Under the pieces are notes generated by a model, which was not told where the DNA came from, did no database searches, and worked only from the letters and a program-made list of their open reading frames with translations. 64,000 bases of DNA from Microtetraspora glauca (lineage in GTDB: Bacteria; Actinomycetota; Actinomycetes; Streptomycetales; Streptomycetaceae), in the NCBI GenBank assembly GCA_000721275.1, contig JOFO01000002.1:1-64000 (forward strand), given 5' to 3'. A program made the translations under genes and the position numbers. Positions 25,732 to 34,713 of this stretch are shown in pieces; positions within the stretch are counted from its first letter, which is position 1; each line of letters opens with the position of its first letter.

Positions 25732-27579
25732 TCAGTCGTCTTCGCCGTCGCCGAAGTCGGGGCGGACGCCCCGCGCGGCCATGACCTCGTCGTTGGAGGT
25801 GCCGGCGGCGACCATCGGCCAGACCTGGGCGTCCTCGTGGACGATGAAGTCGATGACGACGGGCCGGTCGTTGATCGCGTTGGCCTCGGCGATGACCTTG
25901 TCGAGGTCGGCCGGGTCCTCGCAGCGCAGGGCGACGCAGCCCATGGCCTCGGACAGCTTCACGAAGTCCGGGACGCGGGTGCCCTTGGCGTCCGGGTTGA
26001 CGTCGTCCGGGCCGGAGTGCAGGACCGTGTTCGAGTAGCGCTGGTTGTAGAAGAGGGTCTGCCACTGGCGGACCATCCCGAGGGCGCCGTTGTTGATGAT
26101 GGCGACCTTGATCGGGATGTTGTTGAGGGCGCAGGTGGTGAGTTCCTGGTTGGTCATCTGGAAGCAGCCGTCGCCGTCGATCGCCCAGACGGTGCGTTCG
26201 GGCATGCCGGCCTTGGCGCCCATGGCGGCCGGGACGGCGTAGCCCATGGTTCCGGCGCCGCCGGAGTTCAGCCAGGTGGCGGGCTTCTCGTAGTCGATGA
26301 AGTGGGCGGCCCACATCTGGTGCTGGCCGACGCCGGCCGCGAAGATCGTGCCCTCGGGAGCCAGCTGGCCGATGCGCTGGATGACCTGCTGCGGCGAGAG
26401 GCTGCCGTCCTCCGGCAGGTCGTAGCCGAGCGGGTAGGTCTCGCGCCAGCGGTTCAGGTCCGCCCACCACGCGGAGTAGTCGCCCTGGTTGCCCTCGCTG
26501 TGCTCGGCCTGGACGGCCTGGACCAGGTCGGCGATGACCTCGCGGGCGTCGCCGACGATCGGGACGTCGGCGGCGCGGTTCTTGCCGATCTCCGCCGGGT
26601 CGATGTCGGCGTGGACGATCTTGGCGTACGGGGCGAAGCTGTCGAGCTTGCCGGTGACGCGGTCGTCGAAGCGGGCGCCGAGGGCGACGATCAGGTCGGC
26701 CTTCTGGAGCGCGGTGACGGCCGTGACGGCGCCGTGCATGCCGGGCATGCCGACGTGCAGCGGGTGGCTGTCGGGGAAGGCGCCGAGGGCCATCAGGGTG
26801 GTGGTGACCGGGGCGCCGGTGAGCTCGGCGAGGACCTTCAGCTCGGCCGTGGCGCCGGACTTGATGACACCGCCGCCGACGTACAGGACCGGGCGCTTGG
26901 CGGCCGTGATCAGCTTGGCGGCCTCGCGGATCTGCTTGGCGTGCGGCTTGGTGACCGGGCGGTAGCCGGGGAGCTCGGTCTGCGGCGGCCAGGAGAAGGT
27001 GGTCTTGGCCTGGAGGGCGTCCTTGGCGATGTCGACCAGGACCGGGCCGGGGCGGCCGGTGGAGGCGATGTGGAACGCCTCGGCGATGGTCCGCGGGATG
27101 TCCTCGGCCTTGGTGACCAGGAAGTTGTGCTTGGTGATCGGCATGGTGATGCCGCAGATGTCCGCCTCCTGGAAGGCGTCCGTGCCGATCGCCTTGGAGG
27201 CGACCTGGCCGGTGATCGCGACCATCGGGACGGAGTCCATGTGGGCGTCGGCGATCGGGGTGACCAGGTTGGTCGCGCCGGGGCCGGAGGTCGCCATGCA
27301 GACGCCGACCTTGCCGGTGGCCTGGGCGTAGCCGGTGGCCGCGTGGCCGGCGCCCTGCTCGTGGCGGACCAGGACGTGCCGGACCTTCTGGGAGTCCATC
27401 ATCGGGTCGTACGCCGGGAGGATCGCACCGCCCGGAATGCCGAAGACGGTGTCCGCGCCCACCTCTTCGAGAGAACGGATGAGGGACTGCGCACCCGTGA
27501 CGTGCTCGACGGTGGTGGCGGGCGTCGCGCCGCTGCGGGGCCGCGGCTGCGGATGGTGCCCGGTGGCCTGCTCGGTCAT
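25732..27579 (-). CDS. ilvB: Acetolactate synthase catalytic subunit
   Basis: A 615-residue thiamine-diphosphate enzyme condensing pyruvate with pyruvate or 2-oxobutyrate. Seen are [15 protein letters not shown], the catalytic Glu region [34 protein letters not shown], and the ThDP motif [30 protein letters not shown] prefer the ATG at 27579 because GAGAAGAG lies 6 nt upstream; the ATG at 27585 directly abuts that site. It is controlled by the leader described nearby. Confidence 0.96.
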   Translation of the reverse strand: MTEQATGHHPQPRPRSGATPATTVEHVTGAQSLIRSLEEVGADTVFGIPGGAILPAYDPMMDSQKVRHVLVRHEQGAGHAATGYAQATGKVGVCMATSGPGATNLVTPIADAHMDSVPMVAITGQVASKAIGTDAFQEADICGITMPITKHNFLVTKAEDIPRTIAEAFHIASTGRPGPVLVDIAKDALQAKTTFSWPPQTELPGYRPVTKPHAKQIREAAKLITAAKRPVLYVGGGVIKSGATAELKVLAELTGAPVTTTLMALGAFPDSHPLHVGMPGMHGAVTAVTALQKADLIVALGARFDDRVTGKLDSFAPYAKIVHADIDPAEIGKNRAADVPIVGDAREVIADLVQAVQAEHSEGNQGDYSAWWADLNRWRETYPLGYDLPEDGSLSPQQVIQRIGQLAPEGTIFAAGVGQHQMWAAHFIDYEKPATWLNSGGAGTMGYAVPAAMGAKAGMPERTVWAIDGDGCFQMTNQELTTCALNNIPIKVAIINNGALGMVRQWQTLFYNQRYSNTVLHSGPDDVNPDAKGTRVPDFVKLSEAMGCVALRCEDPADLDKVIAEANAINDRPVVIDFIVHEDAQVWPMVAAGTSNDEVMAARGVRPDFGDGEDD

Positions 27580-27660
27580 CAGCATCTCTTCTCGAAGCAG
27601 AGGGTTTTTTGCGAGGGTTTTACGGGGTTTTGCGTCGACTTTCAGGAGGACCGAAGCAAC

Positions 27661-27694
27661 AAAAAACCCCTCGTGCCGGAAGGCAAGCGAGGGG
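27661..27694 (-). terminator. ilvB attenuator terminator
   Basis: Leftward CCCCTCG - 14-nt loop - CGAGGGG followed by TTTTTT. It lies between the leader peptide and ilvB, as in amino-acid attenuators. Confidence 0.9.
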
Positions 27695-27750
27695 AGCGCG
27701 TCGGGTGGTTCTCAGCGGGCCTGAGGCGGCCCGGCTTCAGCCGACGCGCT
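27695..27750 (-). promoter_or_regulatory. ilvB leader alternative-pairing region
   Basis: AGCGCGTCGG, within the last codons of the leader peptide (27741-27750 complement), is exactly complementary to CCGACGCGCT (27695-27704 complement), which touches the 5' arm of the terminator. Between them CGGGCC can pair with GGCCCG. Ribosome position on the leader would decide which pairs form. Confidence 0.7.
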
Positions 27751-27778
27751 GTCCAAGTACGAGAATTCGGGTGCGCAT
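27737..27778 (-). CDS. ilvB leader peptide (MRTRILVLGQRVG)
   Basis: A 13-residue peptide with Ile-Leu-Val-Leu in a row (ATT CTC GTA CTT, all uncommon codons here). A GGGAGGGAGGG ribosome site lies upstream. Stalling at any of the three branched-chain tRNAs would prevent termination. This type of ilvB leader is established in actinobacteria. A TTGACA lies at 27810-27815 (leftward), but no -10 fits at the usual distance. Confidence 0.85.
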   Translation of the reverse strand: MRTRILVLGQRVG

Positions 27779-27836
27779 GGCACTGACCCTCCCTCCCGGG
27801 CCTCGTCACTGTCAAGTGGGTGGGATGCGCGTCTCA

Positions 27837-30800
27837 TCATGTGAGCGGATCGGGGGACGGTTTCCGCCGCGTCTCCGGGCCCGCTCCGGCCGGTACGGAG
27901 ACGGCTCCGGGCAGCGGATAGGCGCCCCGGACGAGTGCGCGGCGGAGCCGGTACTCGTCGAGCGGGCCCGAGAAGGCCATGCCCTGCGCGTGCCGGCAGC
28001 CCATGGCCCGCAGGGCCAGCACCTGCTCGGGGACGTCGACGCCGTCGGCGACGGTCTGCATGCCCAGCTCCCCGGCGATGCGGAGCACCCCGCTGGTGAT
28101 CTTGCGGAGCCGGGCGGATTCGACCACGCCTTCGACGAGACCTCTGTCCAGTTTCAGTATGTCGACCGGGAGGCGCCGGAGGGCGTGGACGGCGACATGT
28201 CCGCTGCCGAATCCGTCGAGGGCGATCCGGACGCCGAGCCGGCGCAGCGCGACCAGCCGCTGCTCCAGCTCGTCCAGCGGGATCCGGTGGTCGGTGTCGG
28301 CCAGCTCGATGACGAGCGAGCCGGAGGGCAGCCCGTGCCGGGCCAGCAGGGCCTCGACGGAGCCGAGCGGCACCGAGCGGTCGAGCAGCCGGCGGGCGGC
28401 GAGCCGGATGCTGACCGGGGTGCGGTGGCCGCTGCCGGCCCGCTCGGCGGCCTGCTCGACGGCCTCCTCCAGCAGCCAGCGGCCCAGCTCGGCGGTGCGC
28501 TCGCCGTCGTCGGTGACCCGCAGGTACTCGGCGGGGGTGAAGAGGATGCCCTGGGCGGAGCGCCAGCGGGCCTGGGCGCTGACGGCGGAGATCCGGCCGG
28601 TGGCGAGATCCACGACGGGCTGGTGGAGGAGGGCGAACTCGCCGTCGTGGAGGGCGCTGCGGAGCCGGGCGGCGAGTTCGGTGCGCCGGACGACCTCGGC
28701 CTGCATCTGGGGCACGTACAGCTCGACCCGGTCCTTGCCGCCGGCCTTGGCCCGGTACATGGCGAGGTCGGCGTTGCGCAGCAGGGCGCCGGCGTCGATG
28801 CCGGGCTCGGCGAACGCGACGCCGATGGAGGCGGCGACCCGGACCTCGGTGCCCCCGTCGACGCGGTAGGGGCGGGAGAGGGTCTGCCGCAGCCGGTCGG
28901 CGATCTCCTGGACCTGGGCCTCGCGGGCGGCCCGGTCGCGCAGCCCGTCGCCGAGGATGAGGGCGGCGAACTCGTCGCCGCCGAGCCGGGCGGCGGTGTC
29001 CCCGGCCCGTACGGCCTCCTGGAGGCGGCGGGCGGCCTGGATCAGGAGGTCGTCGCCGGCCTGGTGGCCGAGCCGGTCGTTGACCGCCTTGAAGCCGTCG
29101 AGGTCGATGAAGAGCACGGCGGTGCCGGGGTCGGAGGAGCGGCGGCCCCCGAGGGCCTGGCCGACGCGGCGGGTGAAGAGCGCGCGGTTGGGCAGGTCGG
29201 TGAGCGGGTCGTGCTCGGCGTTGTGCTGCAACTGCGCCTGGAGACGCACCCGTTCGGTCACGTCGCGGCTGTTGAAGATGAGGCCGCCCTGGTGCCGGTT
29301 GACGGTGGACTCGACGTTGAGCCAGTCCCCGCTGCCGGAGCGGAAGCGGCACTCGATGCGGGTGGTGGGCTCGTCGGCGGGCGAGGCGGCGAGGAAGCGG
29401 CGCACCTCGTGGACGACGGCCCCGAGGTCCTCGGGGTGGATGAGGGAGGCCAGTTCGGAGCCGACCAGCTCCTCGGCGTCCCGCCCGTACACCCCGCTCG
29501 CGGCGGGGCTGACGTACCGCAGTACACCGCTGGGCGCGGCGATCATGATGACGTCGCTGGAGCCCTGCACGAGGGACCTGAAGTGGTTCTCCTTCTGGGC
29601 CAGTTCGTGGGTGAGGGCGATGTTGTCGATGAGCATGATGCCCTGGCGGACGACGAGGGCGAGGACGACGGCGCAGCCGGTGAGGACGACGACGCGGTCG
29701 ATCCGGCGGCCCTCGACCACGTTGTACAGGATCCCGAGGGTGCAGACCGCGGCGGCGAGGTACGGAGTGAGGGCGGCGAGCGACCCCGCGATGGGGCGGC
29801 TGGGCAGCCCGGGACCGCGGACCGCCGCGGTCTCCGGCGGCCGGCGGACACCCCACGGGGCGTAGGCGAGCAGCAGGGAGCCGGCGAACCAGCCGGCGTC
29901 GAGCAACTGGCCCGAGACGTAGTTGGCGCGCATCAGCGGCGAGGTGAAGAGGGCGTCGCAGAGCACGGTGAGCGCGAGGGCGGCGATCGCGGTGTTGACC
30001 GCCGAGCGGTTCGCGTGCGAGCGGCGGAAGTGGAGCGCGAGGACCATGCTGACGAGCACGATGTCGAGGAGCGGGTACGCGAGCGACAGCGCGGCCTGGG
30101 CCACGGACTCGCCCTGGAAGTGGGCGGTGTGGGCGAGGGCGAGGCTCCAGGAGAGGGTCAGCAGGGATCCGGCGATGAGCCAGGCGTCGAGCCCCAGGCA
30201 GACCCAGCCGGCCCGGGTGACGGGCTTCTTGGCGAGGACGAGGAGACCGACGATGGCGGGCGGGGCGAAGAGTAAGAAGAAGAGGTCGGCGACGGAGGAC
30301 TCGGGGACCTCCTGGCCGCGCACGACCTCGTACCAGCCCCAGACGGCGTTCCCGGCGCCGGCCATGAAGGACGAGAAGGCGAAGAGGAGCCAGGCGGGGC
30401 GGGTGCCGCCGCGCTCGGTCCTGGCGTAGAGGAAGCAGGAGACGGCGGCGGTGAAGGCGGCGGCGCTCAGCCCGAAGTCGCCCATGACGAGGGCGAGTCG
30501 GGGGGACCCCCAGCCGAGGGCGGCGCCGGTGGTGTAGCCGGCGCAGACGAGACCGAGGGCGATCTGGGCGAGGAGCGAGCCGGCCCAGGAGGGCGGTCGC
30601 CCCGGTCCGGGCGCGGTGGTCCGCTCGGCGCCGGGCAGGCCGGTCCCGGCGGGGGCGGCCTCGCGCCGCATCAGGGCGGTGGCGCCGGTGCCGCTCACGG
30701 CGTCCTCCCGCCCCTCGTCGTGTCCGAAGCCGCCCGCCTCCCCGTCCGCCCCGCCGAAGGCGTGCGGGTCCGGCAGCCGGCGCGGGGCGCCGTCGGGGCG

Positions 30801-31196
30801 GGCGCCGTCGTCCGGGGCCGGCGCGGGGCGCGGGGCGCGGGCGGACGGCTGGGGGACCACGGAGGCGCGCAGGCGGGCGCGTGCGGACGCGTCCGGGCCC
30901 GGCGCGACGCGCTCGCGGGGCGGGACGGCACCGGCCGTCCGGGCCGGCCCGGCACCGCGGTCGGGGCAGGCGTCCGGACCGGGGTCGGGGCATGAGTCGG
31001 GGCAGGGCCCGGCGGCCCGGGACAGCCCCGGGCCGTCCAGGCACTCCGCGCGGTGGGGCGCGGCCTGGTCCGGCACCGAACACGCGAGACCGGCGGCGAG
31101 GCGCGGGAGGTCACCAGGCGGCGTCGCCGCGCGCGACCGTCGGTCGTCCGGCCGTGCTTCACCCGTCACCCCCCTCGGATTCTGATGGCCCGTCAC
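27837..31196 (-). CDS. Membrane PAS-GGDEF-EAL protein with degenerate EAL
   Basis: About 1119 residues. A low-complexity Pro/Asp/Arg-rich N-terminus (about 180 residues) precedes 8-10 membrane helices, a PAS/PAC sensor (ENHFRSLVQGSSDVIMI), then GGDEF and EAL domains. The cyclase site is intact (RLGGDEFAAL), with an RxxD product-inhibition site (RAGD) 5 residues before it. In the EAL domain the key motifs have decayed: EAL is SAQ (ISAVSAQARW), DDFGTG is DGFGSG, and the metal-binding Asn region reads VSIRLAA. It is probably a diguanylate cyclase with a non-catalytic, perhaps GTP-sensing or binding, EAL domain. It may correspond to a Cdg protein of Streptomyces. The start is uncertain; a GTG at 31169 and ones up to 31265 are alternatives. 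Confidence 0.85.
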   Translation of the reverse strand: MTGHQNPRGVTGEARPDDRRSRAATPPGDLPRLAAGLACSVPDQAAPHRAECLDGPGLSRAAGPCPDSCPDPGPDACPDRGAGPARTAGAVPPRERVAPGPDASARARLRASVVPQPSARAPRPAPAPDDGARPDGAPRRLPDPHAFGGADGEAGGFGHDEGREDAVSGTGATALMRREAAPAGTGLPGAERTTAPGPGRPPSWAGSLLAQIALGLVCAGYTTGAALGWGSPRLALVMGDFGLSAAAFTAAVSCFLYARTERGGTRPAWLLFAFSSFMAGAGNAVWGWYEVVRGQEVPESSVADLFFLLFAPPAIVGLLVLAKKPVTRAGWVCLGLDAWLIAGSLLTLSWSLALAHTAHFQGESVAQAALSLAYPLLDIVLVSMVLALHFRRSHANRSAVNTAIAALALTVLCDALFTSPLMRANYVSGQLLDAGWFAGSLLLAYAPWGVRRPPETAAVRGPGLPSRPIAGSLAALTPYLAAAVCTLGILYNVVEGRRIDRVVVLTGCAVVLALVVRQGIMLIDNIALTHELAQKENHFRSLVQGSSDVIMIAAPSGVLRYVSPAASGVYGRDAEELVGSELASLIHPEDLGAVVHEVRRFLAASPADEPTTRIECRFRSGSGDWLNVESTVNRHQGGLIFNSRDVTERVRLQAQLQHNAEHDPLTDLPNRALFTRRVGQALGGRRSSDPGTAVLFIDLDGFKAVNDRLGHQAGDDLLIQAARRLQEAVRAGDTAARLGGDEFAALILGDGLRDRAAREAQVQEIADRLRQTLSRPYRVDGGTEVRVAASIGVAFAEPGIDAGALLRNADLAMYRAKAGGKDRVELYVPQMQAEVVRRTELAARLRSALHDGEFALLHQPVVDLATGRISAVSAQARWRSAQGILFTPAEYLRVTDDGERTAELGRWLLEEAVEQAAERAGSGHRTPVSIRLAARRLLDRSVPLGSVEALLARHGLPSGSLVIELADTDHRIPLDELEQRLVALRRLGVRIALDGFGSGHVAVHALRRLPVDILKLDRGLVEGVVESARLRKITSGVLRIAGELGMQTVADGVDVPEQVLALRAMGCRHAQGMAFSGPLDEYRLRRALVRGAYPLPGAVSVPAGAGPETRRKPSPDPLT

Positions 31197-31346
31197 TTCG
31201 CTCCCCAGCGTCAGCCCGTACACGACGCAGTCCCCCGATCCGGGACGATACACCAGGACCGTCACTCAGGGACAGGGGTGGAGTACTCTCCGTGACGACC
31301 TGAGGGCTTGCGGGCGGCGCGCGAGGGGGCGCGCCGCCCGGCGGCC

Positions 31347-32309
31347 TCAGGTGGTGCGGAGGACGTTCGCGAGCTCCTCCCCCGCCGCGAACCGGCTCAC
31401 CTGCGCCGCGATCAGCCGCTTCGCCCGCGGCATGAACGCCGAGGTGGATCCGCCGACGTGCGGCGTGACGAGGACACCCGGAGCGTGCCACAGCGGATGC
31501 CCGGCCGGCAGCGGTTCCGGGTCGGTCACGTCGAGGGCGGCCGTGATCCGACCGCTCTCCACCTCCTTGAGCAGGGCGTTCGTGTCGACCACCGGTCCGC
31601 GGGCGACGTTGACGAGCAGCGCCCCGTCCTTCATCCGGGCGAGAAATCCGGCGTCGGCGAGGTGCCGGGTCTCCGGGGTGAGCGGGGTGGAGAGCACCAC
31701 CACGTCGGCGTCGGGCAGCAGGGCGGGGAGGTCGGCGAGGGCGTGCACCGGTCCGCGCGCCGTGGTGCGAGCGGAGCGTGCGACGCGCGCGACCCGCGCG
31801 CACTCGAACGGCGCGAGCCGGTCCTCGATCGCCGAGCCGATCGATCCGTACCCGACGATGAGGACGGACTTGTCGGCGAGCGCCGGGTAGAAGCCGTCGC
31901 GCCACTCCTCGGCGTCCTGGCCCCGGACGAAGCGCGGGATGCCGCGCAGGGAGGCCAGTATCAGGGCGAGGGTGAGCTCGGCGGTGCTGGCCTCGTGGAC
32001 GCCCTTGGCGTTGCAGACCGAGACGCCCGGGCCGAGCGCGCCGAGCCCGGGGACGACGTGGTCGATGCCGGCGGACAGGGTCTGGACGACGCGCAGCGAG
32101 GTCATCGCGGCGAGCGGCCGGACCGCGATCGCGGAGCCCTTCATGTACGGGACGACGTAGAAGGCGCAGTCCTTGGGGTCCGCCGGGAAGTCGGGTCCGC
32201 CGTCCCAGAACCGGTAGTGCAGTCCCGACGCGCCCGGCTCCGGCAGCCCGTCGATCTCGTCGGCGGGGATCGGAAGCCACACGTCAGCGGTGGTGGGTGC
32301 GAGTGTCAT
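31347..32309 (-). CDS. D-2-hydroxyacid dehydrogenase
   Basis: A 320-residue NAD(P)-dependent enzyme of the D-isomer-specific family. The dinucleotide motif is VLIVGYGSIGSAIEDRL (about 143). The catalytic Arg is in LLVNVARGPVVD, the Glu in DVTDPEPLP and the His in VTPHVGGSTSAF. The substrate (glyoxylate/hydroxypyruvate, phosphoglycerate or other) cannot be fixed. No ribosome site precedes the ATG. It is divergent from the aldo/keto reductase, about 75 nt away. Confidence 0.88.
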   Translation of the reverse strand: MTLAPTTADVWLPIPADEIDGLPEPGASGLHYRFWDGGPDFPADPKDCAFYVVPYMKGSAIAVRPLAAMTSLRVVQTLSAGIDHVVPGLGALGPGVSVCNAKGVHEASTAELTLALILASLRGIPRFVRGQDAEEWRDGFYPALADKSVLIVGYGSIGSAIEDRLAPFECARVARVARSARTTARGPVHALADLPALLPDADVVVLSTPLTPETRHLADAGFLARMKDGALLVNVARGPVVDTNALLKEVESGRITAALDVTDPEPLPAGHPLWHAPGVLVTPHVGGSTSAFMPRAKRLIAAQVSRFAAGEELANVLRTT

Positions 32310-32384
32310 GTCCGGGAGGCTATGCGAAGAATCCCGCGCGCCATTGGTTACTTTGGGGGGCGGCACAGGGAGGGGTAGCGGCAC

Positions 32385-33398
32385 GTGGAGCGCAGGACTA
32401 TCGGGGCGACGGCGCTCGACGTGGGGGCCGTCGGCCTCGGCTGCATGCCGATGAGCTGGGCCTACGGGCGTTCCCAGCAGCGGGGCGACCGCTCGCTGCG
32501 GGCCGTGCACGCCGCGCTGGACGCCGGGGTGAACCTGCTGGACACGGCCGACATGTACGGGCCGTTCACCAACGAACTGCTGCTGGGCCGGGTGCTGAAG
32601 GAGCGCAGGGCCGACGTCTTCGTCTCCACGAAGTGCGGGCTGCTCGTCGGCGACGGGCACGTCGTCGCCAACGGCCGGCCGGAGTACGTGCGCCGGGCCT
32701 GCGACGCCTCGCTGCGGCGGCTCCAGACGGACGTCCTCGACCTGTACCTGCTGCACCGGGCGGACCCCGAGGTGCCGGTGGAGGAGACCTGGGGGGCGAT
32801 GGCGGAGCTGGTGGCGGCGGGCAAGGTGCGGGCGCTCGGCCTGAGCGCGGTCGGGGTGCGGCGGACCCGGCGTTCGCCGGCCGGTGACCTGTACGAGGGA
32901 ACGATCCGCCAGCTGGCCCGGGTGCAGCAGGTCTTCCCCGTCGCGGCCGTCCAGGCCGAACTGTCGGTGTGGGCGCCGGAGGCGCTGGCGCGGCTGCTGC
33001 CCTGGTGCGCGGCGCGGGGCATCGGACTGCTCGCGGCGATGCCGCTGGGCAGCGGTTTCCTGACGGGGACGCTGACGCCGGGCGGCGGCTTCGAGCCGGA
33101 CGACCCGCGGGCCCGGCACCCGCGGTTCACGGCCGAGATGATGGCGGCGAACCAGCCGCTGGTGGCCGGGCTGCGGCGGGTGGCGGCGCGGCACGGCGAC
33201 GGGGTGACCGCGGCGCAGGTGGCGCTGGCGTGGGTGCTCGCGCAGGGCCGGCACGTGGTGCCGGTGCCGGGGACGAAGCGGGAGCGGTGGGCGGTGGAGA
33301 ACGCCGGCGCGGCCGGGCTGCGGCTCACCGGCCGCGACCTCGCGGAGCTCGCGGCGCTGCCCGCGGCGCGCGAGTCGTGGGAGTATCCGCGGTCCTGA
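32385..33398 (+). CDS. Aldo/keto reductase
   Basis: A 337-residue (beta/alpha)8 NADPH oxidoreductase. The catalytic tetrad is visible: Asp and Tyr in LLDTADMYG, Lys in VSTKCG, His in LYLLHRAD. The C-terminal VPVPGTKRERWAVENAGA binds the cofactor phosphate. It is of the AKR11/13-like bacterial type. The GTG has AGGGAGGGG upstream. The insert SAVGVRRTRRSPAGDLYE is a little longer than usual. Confidence 0.9.
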   Translation: MERRTIGATALDVGAVGLGCMPMSWAYGRSQQRGDRSLRAVHAALDAGVNLLDTADMYGPFTNELLLGRVLKERRADVFVSTKCGLLVGDGHVVANGRPEYVRRACDASLRRLQTDVLDLYLLHRADPEVPVEETWGAMAELVAAGKVRALGLSAVGVRRTRRSPAGDLYEGTIRQLARVQQVFPVAAVQAELSVWAPEALARLLPWCAARGIGLLAAMPLGSGFLTGTLTPGGGFEPDDPRARHPRFTAEMMAANQPLVAGLRRVAARHGDGVTAAQVALAWVLAQGRHVVPVPGTKRERWAVENAGAAGLRLTGRDLAELAALPAARESWEYPRS

Positions 33399-33531
33399 CC
33401 TGCGGTTCCGCCCGATGCCCGGAGGGATTCCGGGAAAGGGGAGCGGGAGACGGGAACCTGATCGGCACGAGCGGTGTATCAAGAGGGAAGGGATGCCGCT
33501 CGAACGCTCGTACCGTCGAAGGGACCGGATC

Positions 33532-34665
33532 ATGAGCCGTCCTGCTGTGCTGAAGGCCCTGGGGGGTGCCGCCGCGCTGGTGTTCGCGGTGGGCTGCTCC
33601 TCGGGCGCCGACACCGGTGTGCGGGGCACCTCGCCGCCCGTCTCGCCGGCCCCCTCGTCCGCCGCGGCGCCGTCGTCGGCGCGTCCGGCCGGGGACGGGC
33701 GGGTGGCGGTGGCGGGGACGCTCACCGAGGGGCTGCGGTCGCCCTGGGGGCTCGCCGCGCTGCCGGACGGCGACCTGCTGGTCTCGTCGCGGGACGACCG
33801 GACCGTCACCCGGGTGGACGGACGGAGCGGTGCGAAGACCTCGCTGGGCGAGGTGCCGGGGGTGGTGCCGGGCGGCGAGGGCGGGCTGATGGGCCTGGCC
33901 GTGCGCGACGGGTGGGTGTACGCGTACCTGACCGCCGCGTCCGACAACCGGATCGTGCGGATGCGGTACGGCGGCGGGGCGGGCGACCGGCTCGGGGCGC
34001 CGGAGCCGGTGCTCACGGGCATCCCGAAGGGCGTGGTGCACAACGGCGGGCGGATCGCCTTCGGTCCGGACGGGATGCTGTACGCCGGCACCGGCGAGAC
34101 GGGGCGGACCGGGCTGGCGCAGGACCGGGAGTCGCTGGGCGGGAAGATCCTGCGCATGACCCCGGAGGGGAAGCCGGCGCCGGGCAATCCCTTCCCGGGC
34201 TCGGTGGTCTGGTCGACCGGCCACCGGAACGTGCAGGGCATCGCCTGGGACGCCGAAGGGCGGCTGTGGGCGGCCGAGTTCGGGCAGAACACCTGGGACG
34301 AGCTGAACCTGGTGGAGCCGGGGCGGAACTACGGCTGGCCGGAGGCCGAGGGCCGCGCCGGGCGGTCGGGGTTCGTGGACCCGGTGGCCCAGTGGCCGAC
34401 CTCGGAGGCGTCGCCGAGCGGCATCGCCTACGCGCGGGGCGCGGTGTGGATGGCGGGGCTGCGGGGCGAGCGGCTGTGGCGGATCCAGCTGTCGGGCGCG
34501 GAGCGGTCCGGGGAGCCGGAGGCGTTCCTGGCCGGGGAGTACGGGCGGCTGCGGACGGTCCTCGCGGGCGGGGACGGGCGGCTGTGGCTGGTGACGAGCG
34601 AGACCGACGGCCGGGGCACGCCCGGCTCAGGGGACGACCGGATCCTGAGGCTCGACGTGAGATGA
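33532..34665 (+). CDS. Lipoprotein, glucose/sorbosone dehydrogenase-like propeller
   Basis: A 377-residue exported lipoprotein. The signal peptide MSRPAVLKALGGAAALVFAVGC has the lipobox AVGC at about 19-22, then a Ser/Pro/Ala linker. The mature domain matches the GSDH/PQQ beta-propeller family: LRSPWGLAALPDGDLLVSSRD, GEGGLMGLAV, HNGGRIAFGPDGMLYAGTGE, STGHRNVQGIAWDAEGRLWAAEFG, ELNLVEPGRNYGWPE. It would oxidise a sugar outside the membrane with PQQ. An upstream ATG at 33493 also has a good ribosome site and would add RSYRRRDRI to the n-region. Confidence 0.85.
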   Translation: MSRPAVLKALGGAAALVFAVGCSSGADTGVRGTSPPVSPAPSSAAAPSSARPAGDGRVAVAGTLTEGLRSPWGLAALPDGDLLVSSRDDRTVTRVDGRSGAKTSLGEVPGVVPGGEGGLMGLAVRDGWVYAYLTAASDNRIVRMRYGGGAGDRLGAPEPVLTGIPKGVVHNGGRIAFGPDGMLYAGTGETGRTGLAQDRESLGGKILRMTPEGKPAPGNPFPGSVVWSTGHRNVQGIAWDAEGRLWAAEFGQNTWDELNLVEPGRNYGWPEAEGRAGRSGFVDPVAQWPTSEASPSGIAYARGAVWMAGLRGERLWRIQLSGAERSGEPEAFLAGEYGRLRTVLAGGDGRLWLVTSETDGRGTPGSGDDRILRLDVR

Positions 34666-34713
34666 CGGCCCCGGCCCGGATCGGACGCGTGCGCGCGGGG
34701 TCGGGGCGCGGGG

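Noticed and set aside
27609..30275. An 888-codon frame opposite the GGDEF-EAL gene
   Set aside because: It is antisense to clear GGDEF and EAL motifs and has no start signals or recognisable domain.
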